Part shown: positions 55,005 to 64,000 of the stretch, one piece after another
Position numbering within the stretch: the stretch's first letter is position 1
How the letters are laid out: each line of letters starts with the position of its first letter
Assembly: GCA_033675545.1 (NCBI GenBank)
Contig: JAWDGP010001470.1
Coordinates: forward strand, 62,001 to 126,000
Source of the DNA: Elysia crispata
Taxonomy: Eukaryota; Mollusca; Gastropoda; Plakobranchidae
Reading direction: 5' to 3'
DNA length: 64,000 nt
Translations under genes and position numbers: made by a program
The notes under the pieces: model-generated
Database searches by the model: none
The model's input: the letters and a program-made list of their open reading frames with translations, nothing else
Told to the model about the DNA's origin: nothing

Positions 55005-55744
55005 AGTATTCACAGGTCAAGACTGAATAAAAGTCTAGTTTTCACAAGTCAGGACTCAATAAAAGTCTAGTTTTCACAGGTCAAGACAGAATAACGTTTT
55101 CGAAATAGGTCTGCTAGTCTCCGCAGCCCTAGACAGAGTAAAGCACGAGAAATAAGCTTAAAACTAGTCTTCAAAGCTCGACACAGAATAATACTCGAGA
55201 AATAAGCTTAAAACTAGTGTTCAAAGCTCGAGACAGAATAATACTCGAGAAATAAGCTTAAAACTAGTCTTCAAAGCTCGAGACAGAATACTACTCGAGA
55301 AATAAGCTTAAAACTAGTCTTCAAAGCTCGAGACAGAATACTACTCGAGAAATAAGCTTAAAACTAGTCTCCGGAGCTCGAGACAGAATAATGCTCGAGA
55401 AATAAGTTTAAAACTAGTCTTCGAAGCTCGAGACAGAATAATACTCGAGAAATAAGTTTAAAACTAGTGTTCAAGCTCGAGACAGAATAACACTCGAGAA
55501 ATATGCTTAAAACTAGTGTTCAAAGCTCGAGACAGAATAACACTCGAGAAATAAGCTTAAAACTAGTCTTCAAAGCTCGAGACAGAACAATACTCGAGAA
55601 ATATGCTTAAAACTAGTGTTCAAAGCTCGAGACAGAATAATACTCGAGAAATAAGCTTAAAACTAGTGTTCAAGCTCGAGACAGAATAAAGCTCGAGAAA
55701 TAAAACTAGTCTCCGGAGCTCGAGACATAATAAAACTAGTCTCC
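55005..55744. repeat. 50-bp minisatellite, about 12 copies plus older copies
   Basis: Regular 50-bp units from about 55140: AAATAAGCTTAAAACTAGTS + TTCAAAGCTCGAGACAGAAT + AATACTCGAG. Looser ~40-bp copies (CACAGGTCAAGACTGAATAA) run from 55005. The array ends inside the 425-aa ORF: ACTAGTCTCC of the last unit supplies its final two codons and the TAG stop. Confidence 0.93.
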
Positions 55745-57013
55745 ATGATCTTGTGCTCCAGGTTTCTGCTTCCGCTGCTGCCGTTTGAGCAGACGCATGA
55801 AAGAGCGGGAAGACTTGAAGGCCGCCATTGTGGGCACGAGACTGGTGTTTCTCGCCTGGCGGATGTGAGCCTTCATCTTGGCTGCAAGCTTCATGGCCTT
55901 CAGGAGGTCCTCGTGCGTCCGTTTCTCCAGATATCTGTTGAACGCGGTTTCTAGAAGTTTCTTGTCCATGGTGAGCGTATTGTATCTGTTAGCGACTAGA
56001 GGTGCAGAGCGTTCGGTGGAAAGACGGCTCCGGAACGTCGTGATAAAACTGTCGCCAAAGCTATCGTTTCCGACGCCACTACTGCACGCGGTGGGAGGTC
56101 GCGAGTTGAAAGCTTTCAACTCTCGGATAAAGTTCCGGACTTTCTCCTCCACCGTCTTCTCTTTGACTTCCACCACAATGTTACCAGTTGCTGCGCCCGC
56201 GCTGCTTCTGACGTCTTCGTCGTCGTCATCGTCGTCGGCGACATCGAGAAACTGCATGAATTTGACGTTCGGAGTTTTGCGCGTCGGGGATTTCGGCTTA
56301 GCTGTGACGGGCGGGAAAGGAGATTTTGCTGCGACCACAGGCGATCCTTTTCTTGGGGTGAGTTTTGGTGTGCCTGGTCCTAGCGTCCCCCTAGACCTGG
56401 GTCGAGATGATGCTCTGTGTCTGGCAGACTCGCCGTGCGTGGCCAGTGAGGTTCCGCCCGAGGAAGGAGTCTGTTGTTTAGTCTTCACCCCGAGATCACG
56501 CCCGGGAGACTCTTTATCCACTGCGCCAGTTTCCAGGAAGCCTTTAGGACGCAGGAAATCTCCACCGAACAGCGGCGTGTACCGAAGCTGCATACGTGGC
56601 AGCATGGGCGCAGACGAACCGTCTGATGGCTTGCCTCTCGTCCTTCCTCGGCTGTCTGTAGGCGCAGAGTTTGAGCGGTTCGGATTAGCTCCGTGCAGTC
56701 CACCGTCTCCTGCTTCTGCTTCCTCTTCTTCTTTCGCTTCCATGGCCGACTTGGCCCGAGCGTCGAAAAGTTCTTTCTTCCGTCGCAGAAGTTTCTGCCT
56801 GCGGCGCTCAATGAGACGTTTCTCCACGATAAAATCCTTGAGACAAGCGTCTTTCTGACGTGCGTAAAGCGATTTCTCTTGGTCGAATTTGGTGTCGAGA
56901 GTTTTATGTTTGTTAAGCAGCAGGGTTGACCTTAGCGGGGCGAGCATGACCTCTATGTTGAGCGTGTGATCCTGCCACGACAGGTTCTTGGTCTTTAGCA
57001 TCAAGAGAGACAT
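55736..57013 (-). CDS. Uncharacterised 425-aa protein, single-exon ORF
   Basis: An uninterrupted 425-codon ORF, much richer in G+C than its flanks, with codon use that looks coding. Residues 40-105 are a charged, probably coiled-coil helix (EKRLIERRRQKLLRRKKELF). Residues 106-250 are a Ser/Pro/Arg/Lys-rich disordered region. Residues 260-267 are an acidic run, and 285-302 (EKTVEEKVRNFIRELKAF) and 350-420 are helical and very basic. No signal peptide, membrane segment or known domain was recognised. The ATG at 57013 is the first in frame after a TCTAACCAG, which could be a splice acceptor for a 5' UTR exon. The last two codons (Gly-Asp) and the stop lie in the 50-bp minisatellite. Pattern suggests a nuclear or cytoskeletal protein, but that is a guess. 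Confidence 0.72.
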   Translation of the reverse strand: MSLLMLKTKNLSWQDHTLNIEVMLAPLRSTLLLNKHKTLDTKFDQEKSLYARQKDACLKDFIVEKRLIERRRQKLLRRKKELFDARAKSAMEAKEEEEAEAGDGGLHGANPNRSNSAPTDSRGRTRGKPSDGSSAPMLPRMQLRYTPLFGGDFLRPKGFLETGAVDKESPGRDLGVKTKQQTPSSGGTSLATHGESARHRASSRPRSRGTLGPGTPKLTPRKGSPVVAAKSPFPPVTAKPKSPTRKTPNVKFMQFLDVADDDDDDEDVRSSAGAATGNIVVEVKEKTVEEKVRNFIRELKAFNSRPPTACSSGVGNDSFGDSFITTFRSRLSTERSAPLVANRYNTLTMDKKLLETAFNRYLEKRTHEDLLKAMKLAAKMKAHIRQARNTSLVPTMAAFKSSRSFMRLLKRQQRKQKPGAQDHGD

Positions 57014-57676
57014 GGTTGGTGTCTGGTTAGATAATACCTCGAGGCTTCAGTTAGTTACACACGGAATCAAATCTGTGGATACAAGAAATACAGGGAAGAT
57101 ATGAGTACCATTGCCAAAACACATCATCAAGTAGGTGTATGTATCTCATAATTTGGCAATCAAAAAGATAAGCGCAATATATAATTTTAAATCGATTTCG
57201 TAATGTATTTTGTGCATGCAATTTTTTTTTTATCACAGATTCACCTGCAACGTCTTCTGTTTCACCATTTCTTAATTTCTCTTTAATACCAGTGTAACGA
57301 CTATCGCCATACAGTCCGGTACAACAAGGCAAACACGTTCTCAACAAGATCAGAATCCCTTCTAGCCTGAAAAGATCAATGTAGGCCAAAATAAAGATAA
57401 AAAAACCCAATAAAAAAAAATAATGCATCCAAAGAAGTAAGAGAAAGTATGGGGCATATTTCCGACAATGAATAGAAGTATATAGTTGTGAAATCAGCGA
57501 TAATGTATCTATCTTATCCTTGTTTTGTTTCTTGTCATCTTGTATGGTACTGAGATTTGGAGTCTATATTCGCAATAGAAACACTCTCAAAATATTTCAT
57601 TTCAATTACCTCAGAAAGATTCTAGGTAATTTCTAACACGACCAAATCTCCAAACAGAATGATGTCACGAGATCAT
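57014..57676. other. Upstream flank of the 425-aa ORF
   Basis: AT-rich, no recognised exon. It may contain the 5' UTR or promoter of the minus-strand ORF; no TATA-type placement could be supported. Confidence 0.4.
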
Positions 57677-57965
57677 GAACCCTGACTATGTATGCCCTGC
57701 GCACCAGTCTATGCTTGCTGTAGTTTGGCAATATCACCACAAAGATATCATAAAACGGTTATGAACCATCAGTATGTATGCTCTACACACCAATCTATGC
57801 TTGCTGTGGTTTGGCAATATCACCACAAAGATATCATAGAACGGTTATGAACCATCAGTATGTATACTCTACACACCAACTTATGCTTGTTAATGTTTGG
57901 AAATATCTCTTCACAGATATCATAGCACGGTTATGAACCTCCAGTATGTTTACTATACCAATGAC
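57677..57965. repeat. 86-bp tandem repeat, about 3.5 copies
   Basis: Copies start at 57677, 57763, 57849 and 57935 (GAACCATCAGTATGTATGCT..., ATCACCACAAAGATATCATA). The period is exact at 86 bp, with moderate divergence. Confidence 0.92.
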
Positions 57966-58359
57966 GTACCAGCTGGCTTTAAATCAACCGGAACAAACTA
58001 CGGTGACCTGCGCATTGTCACCAAAACAGGTTTATTGTTAAAATTCAACTCTTTATTAATTATTCTACTACTAAAGTCGGAAAACTTATGTAAACATTGC
58101 AATTTTTTTAAATTATAGTTCTGTTTCTAAGTGCAAATACCAAGTGTGTGGAAAAGATTTACTTTTTTAAGAAAAAAAAGGACATTAAACAAAGCAGCTC
58201 AGATACAAATTTTGACTTAAAAGGAGACTAAGCGCCCACTTTTGCACATTATTTGTTGCAAACAAAGAAACAAGATGAAAAAAAAATACACTTTCTTTGT
58301 ACATACTTTCTTTTTTCAACACAGACTTCCCAGATTTTGTTAGCTTCGTTTTGTATGTG
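57966..58359. other. No feature seen
   Basis: AT-rich sequence between two tandem arrays; no coding signal. Confidence 0.4.
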
Positions 58360-59539
58360 AAAATATTATGATCTTGTTGATCGCGATAATATTATGTTCT
58401 TTTTTATCCTGATAATATTACGTTCTTCTTGATAACGATAATATTACGTTCTTCTTGATCGCGATAATATTATGTTCTTCTTGATAACGATAATATTACG
58501 TTCTTCTTGATAACGATAATATTACGTTCTTCTTGATCGCGATAATATTACGTTCTTCTTGATAACGATAATATTACGTTCTTGTTGATAACGATAATAT
58601 TACGTTCTTCTTGATAACGATAATATTACGTTCTTGTTGATAACGATAATATTACGTTCTTCTTGATAACGATAATATTACGTTCTTCTTGATCGCGATA
58701 ATATTACGTTCTTCTTGATAACGATAATATTACGTTCTTGTTGATAACGATAATATTACGTTCTTCTTGATAACGATAATATTACGTTCTTGTTGATAAC
58801 GATAATATTACGTTCTTCTTGATAACGATAATATTACGTTCTTGTTGATAACGATAATATTACGTTCTTCTTGATAACGATAATATTACGTTCTTGTTGA
58901 TAACGATAATATTACGTTCTTCTTGATAACGATAATATTACGTTCTTGTTGATAACGATAATATTACGTTCTTCTTGATAACGATAATATTACGTTCTTG
59001 TTGATAACGATAATATTACGTTCTTCTTGATAACGATAATATTACGATCTTCTTGATAACGATAATATTACGTTCTTGTTGATAACGATAATATTACGTT
59101 CTTGTTGATAACGATAATATTACGTTCTTCTTGATCGCGATAATATTACGTTCTTGTTGATCGCGATAATATTACGTTCTTGTTGATCGCGATAATATTA
59201 CGTTCTTTCTGATCGCGATAATATTACGTTCTTTCTGATCGCGATAATATTACGTTCTTATTGATCGCGATAATATTACGTTCTTCTTAATCGCGATAAT
59301 ATTACGATCTTGTTGATCGCGATAATATTACGATCTTGTTGATCGCGATTATATTACGTTCTTGCTGATCGCGATAATATTACGTTCTTGTTGATCGCGA
59401 TAATATTACGTTCTTGTTGATGGCGAAAATATTACGATCTTGTTGATGGCGATAATATTACGATCTTGTTGATGGCGAAAATATTACGATCTTGTTGATG
59501 GCGATAATATTACGTTCTTGTTGATCGCGATAATATTAC
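58360..59539. repeat. 26-bp minisatellite, about 45 copies, each with TAATATTAC
   Basis: Unit GATAACGATAATATTACGTT + CTTCTT. The edges carry a GATCGCG variant and the centre a GATAACG variant. Between about 58560 and 59040 CTTCTT and CTTGTT alternate, giving a 52-bp dimer. Around 40 units have an exact TAATATTAC, and the AACG...CGTT flanks can form a 4-bp stem around ATAATATTA. Confidence 0.96.
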
Positions 59540-60590
59540 TGCAGATGCTTTTTGAGATTGGAGCGAGGCTTTATGCTCAGTTTCAAAAAAGAGACATTAC
59601 ATGGTGTAGTTTTCAGATGCTTTGAATAGGAAAACTGCTAAGGGAGCTCACTCTATCTCACATTTAAAAAATCAAACTGATTCATTAAATTTAATGTGAG
59701 TGAAAAAATACCCCAAAACAAACAAAAATAAAAGTTTTAATTATCATTTGAGACATTGTTCCACCAAAATTTAAAAAAAAATACCGTTAAGTTTAATCAC
59801 GAAGGTTTATCCATGCCTGATGTGACAACATCATAAGTTTAAGTAAACCTGTGTTTGATACTTGCCTGATTAAAAAAAATAATTCTGTAACCAGATCCAA
59901 CTTGTGAAATTTCGCACTTGATCAATTGTTTTTGGGAAAATCCAGGCCGTGCCGCCATATCTGTGACAAGGCACTCGAACCGAATCAAATCAATTATTGT
60001 GTTGTGTTCAGTAACACAGCGCTCGAATCTCGGTATGAGGTGCCAGGCTAGAAGCAGCAGGGTTGATTGGCTCGGGGCTCACTGAAGCGGATAATCTAAT
60101 CAGGCACTAGCGCAAGACTCGGCCGACCGGCTATCTGTGGAGCGAAGTCTGTTGAATATCGTAGATCTAATATGACACTTTTAGAAACGGTGGCCTTGGT
60201 AATGACATCATTGGGTAGGCTGTGAGCAACATGGCAGTTAGTAATTATGACCACAATACGGCAGTAACTAAGGCTTAAAAAAAAGCAATGCTCATGTATA
60301 CATTATTTTGACTGAATCGGCGGGGCTTGTTTGCATTGTTTTTTGCGTCTCCTAAGCTGGCTGAAACATTTACACTGCGAGGTGGGGTGTTGGGGCGATA
60401 AAATAAAGCGAGGGAGGGTTGTGACGGAGGATGAGGCGGGGGGAGGAGATATACATTGTATTAATGTGAGTGGAGAAAAAGATTTAGCGAGACAAAAATG
60501 ATGGCAATGGGGGAAGTTAAGGTGTCAGAATTAAGAGATGGAGAGGGCGGAGTAAGATTAAAAAAGAGTGGTTTGTGTGGGGGTTGGTTG
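59540..60590. other. Gene-free stretch, partly CpG-containing
   Basis: No ORF with recognisable content. About 59940-60180 has raised G+C with several CG dinucleotides (GCGCTCGAATCTCGG, ACTCGGCCGACCGG), perhaps a repeat or a promoter-like patch. Confidence 0.4.
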
Positions 60591-61196
60591 GGGGGAGGGG
60601 AGGGAGTGAGGAGGGAGTGAGGAGGGAAGGAGACATAACAATGATATATACAGACTTACAGGTCAGAGCTAGAGGGGAGGGGAGTGAGGAGGGAGTGAGG
60701 AGGGAAGGAGACATAACAATGATATATACAGACTTACAGGTCAGAGCTAGAGGGGAGGGGAGTGAGGAGGGAGTGAGGAGGGAAGGAGACATAACAATGA
60801 TATATACAGACTTACAGGTCAGAGCTAGAGGGGAGGGGAGTGAGGAGGGAGGAGTGAGGAGGGAAGGAGACATAACAATGATATATACAGACTTACAGGT
60901 CAGAGCTAGAGGGGTGGGTTGGGGGAGGGGGAGGGGAGGGGAGTGAGGAGGGAGTGAGGAGGGAAGGAGACATAACAATGATATATACAGACTTACAGGT
61001 AAGAGCTAGAGGGGAGGGGAGTGAGGAGGGAGTGAGGAGGGAAGGAGACATAACAATGATATATACAGACTTACAGGTCAGAGCTAGAGGGGTGGGTTGG
61101 GGGGAGGGGAGGGGAGGGGAGTGAGGAGGGAGTGAGGAGGGAAGGAGACATAACAATGATATATACAGACTTACAGGTCAGAGCTAGAGGGGTGGC
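60591..61196. repeat. 78-bp G-rich minisatellite, 7 copies (some 100 bp)
   Basis: GACATAACAATGATATATAC starts at 60632, 60710, 60788, 60869, 60969, 61047 and 61147 (spacings 78, 78, 81, 100, 78, 100). The two 100-bp units contain an extra GGGTGGGTTGGGGG-type segment. G runs of 4-5 in the GGGGAGGGGAG part could form quadruplexes. Confidence 0.93.
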
Positions 61197-61424
61197 GGCC
61201 TGACTTGCTACTGGCGATATTTTAGTACTGCTGCTAACTATGTCACCTACAGTGGATCACACGGAATAATCGGCCAAAGTTAAAAAAAAAAAATAATATA
61301 AAAAAATACTATGACAAGAAAATAAGAAATACTCACATTTTCAACCTCTTCTTTTGTGAGTTTAAATTTCCTACATTGGTTTTATCTTTTTAAACCGAAG
61401 AGTATGTTGATAGATAGGAAGATC

Positions 61425-61428
<4 letters not shown>
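61197..61428. other. No feature seen
   Basis: Short AT-rich interval between arrays. Confidence 0.4.
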
Positions 61429-61480
<52 letters not shown>

Positions 61481-61529
61481 GTGAGAGACAGAGAGAAAAA
61501 GAGAGACAGAGAAAAAGAGAGGCAGAGAA

Positions 61530-61560
<31 letters not shown>

Positions 61561-61582
61561 AAGAGAGAGAGGAAGGGAAAGA

Positions 61583-61668
<86 letters not shown>
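61429..61668. repeat. (TA)n then (GA)n-rich microsatellite
   Basis: TA at 61429-61472 and imperfect then pure GA at 61481-61668. Confidence 0.97.
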
Positions 61669-61670
<2 letters not shown>

Positions 61671-61854
61671 GTAAATATTTGTAGTTCTCTCTGCTCATAT
61701 CAATAAGATTATTGCTTTTTTTCCCGCAAGAAACTAGCCATTAGTTAAGTTTAGTCGTTTGTCTAAAGTGTCAATCTTAGCCTCGACTTCTGTGTCCTTG
61801 ACTCATGACGTAGAAATGCAGCGTATCGAATCAATGGAAATCAATCAAACTAAT

Positions 61855-62055
61855 TAGGGCGCCGGCAAGTGAAGAACTGCTAGGACGGAGACTGCTAGAT
61901 CTACATCGCGATACTGGCGCCGGCCTGGGGGAGGGAACCGTGGCTCGGCTAACACGCGGCTTCTGTTTCGGCTCGCTCAACCGTGCCCGGAGCCCCGATG
62001 CCGAATCCGAAAGCCTGAATGAAAATTGAAGAGAGAGCGGTCGCCGCAAGACATG
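61855..62055. promoter_or_regulatory. CpG-rich patch, possible promoter or 5' exon
   Basis: About 200 bp with many CG dinucleotides (GGCGCCGGC twice, CGCGATACTGG, CGGCTCGCTC, GCGGTCGCCGC) in otherwise AT-rich surroundings. The minus-strand frame 62073-61831 is open but unrecognised. It could be a promoter for the minus-strand gene at 57013 or for something beyond; this is inference from composition only. Confidence 0.35.
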
Positions 62056-62351
62056 GGTCCAAAAAAAAAACAAATGTAACTTGTATTATAGATTATCGTG
62101 AAAAGACCGTAACTTGAAATTTTAAAAAAGTCTAAAAACAAAAACAAAAAATGATTAAAAGAAAAAGAACTAACTGTTAAAATAAAATAACAACATGGGT
62201 AGTTCATTTGGGTACTTTACCCATTGTGCTTAGGCCTACTTGAAATGAAAGATCTGTTTACCTATCTACCAATCTATCCTAGATTCTTTCTTAGTATCGA
62301 TCCATTCATCCGTTTAACAATTATTTAGCATACATTTTTATCAAACTTTCC

Positions 62352-63574
<1,223 letters not shown>

Positions 63575-63575
63575 A

Positions 63576-63630
<55 letters not shown>

Positions 63631-63798
63631 GAGTCAGAGAGAGAGAGAGTTAGAGAGTGAGAGGGAGAGTGAGAGAGTGAGAGAGAGACTTAGAGAGAGA
63701 GAGAGTTAGAGTGAGAGAGAGACTTAGAGAGAGAGAGAGAGAGAGAGTTAGAGTGAGAGAGTGTGAGAGAGAGAGAGAGTTAGAGTGAGAGAGAGAAT

Positions 63799-63830
<32 letters not shown>

Positions 63831-64000
63831 GAGAGTGAGAGAGAGTTAGAGTGAGAGAGAGAGAGTTAGAGTGAGAGAGAGAGTTAGAGTAAGAGAGAGA
63901 GTTAGAGTGAGAAAGAGAGAGTTAGAGTTAGAGAGAGAGAGAGTTAGAGTGAGAGAGTTAGATAGAGAGAGAGAGAGTTAGAGTGAGAGAGAGAGAGTTA
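63575..64000. repeat. Degenerate (GA)n with GAGTTAGAGT units and a GACA run
   Basis: GA-rich to the window end, with repeated GAGTTAGAGTGAGAGAGA phrases and (GACA)5 near 63807-63828. Confidence 0.96.

Noticed and set aside
55878..56858. 326-aa plus-strand frame opposite the 425-aa ORF
   Set aside because: A shadow frame caused by the GC-rich minus-strand gene; poly-Ser run is antisense of the acidic Asp run.
58360..59539. CRISPR-like reading of the 26-bp array
   Set aside because: No spacers: units are contiguous, and the genome is eukaryotic.

Overview
This is eukaryotic, animal-type DNA: AT-rich, with short exons bounded by GT-AG introns, very abundant GA/CT microsatellites and minisatellites, non-LTR retrotransposon remains, a piggyBac element and THAP and SWIM-type gene fragments. 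An invertebrate, most likely a mollusc or another lophotrochozoan, fits best. That placement is inference from repeat style and gene content; nothing in the window fixes the species.

Layout. (1) 1-8187 (+): the 3' two thirds of a USP20/USP33-type deubiquitinase gene, 12 exons whose phases close exactly to 469 codons plus a stop. Its introns hold several tandem arrays. Two of these overlap splice sites: a 51-bp array carries nine copies of an exon end plus its 5' splice site, and an 87-bp array carries extra copies of a 3' splice site plus exon start. (2) 9398-12401: a piggyBac element with both ends and TTAA duplications but a broken transposase. (3) 12.4-25.2 kb: gene-poor, with minisatellites (48, 40 and 16 bp units), a tRNA-derived SINE head, dispersed repeats and microsatellites. 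(4) 25254-28036: a 2.8-kb segment bounded by 46-bp inverted repeats and holding a broken THAP zinc-finger exon; just beyond it are two exons of a ZSWIM3-like N-terminal domain. (5) 30.0-48.7 kb: an inverted-repeat structure around a 12.3-kb satellite of 54-55-bp monomers. One LINE fragment sits in the satellite and another in the left arm. (6) 48.75-50.6 kb: decayed mobile-element coding sequence and an RT fragment. (7) 51-53.6 kb (-): exons of a class C GPCR resembling GABA-B receptors, and a possible upstream first exon. (8) 55736-57013 (-): a GC-rich single-exon ORF of 425 aa with no recognised family; its stop codon lies in a 50-bp minisatellite. (9) 57.6-64 kb: more tandem arrays (86, 26 and 78 bp units, CTAT, GA), including a 26-bp array that repeats TAATATTAC about 40 times, and a CpG-rich patch.

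The genes do not form a pathway. The clearest theme is repeat expansion acting on gene structure: minisatellites at two splice junctions and at one stop codon, and a satellite framed by long inverted repeats. All homology statements rest on recognition of motifs by eye; no database search was run.
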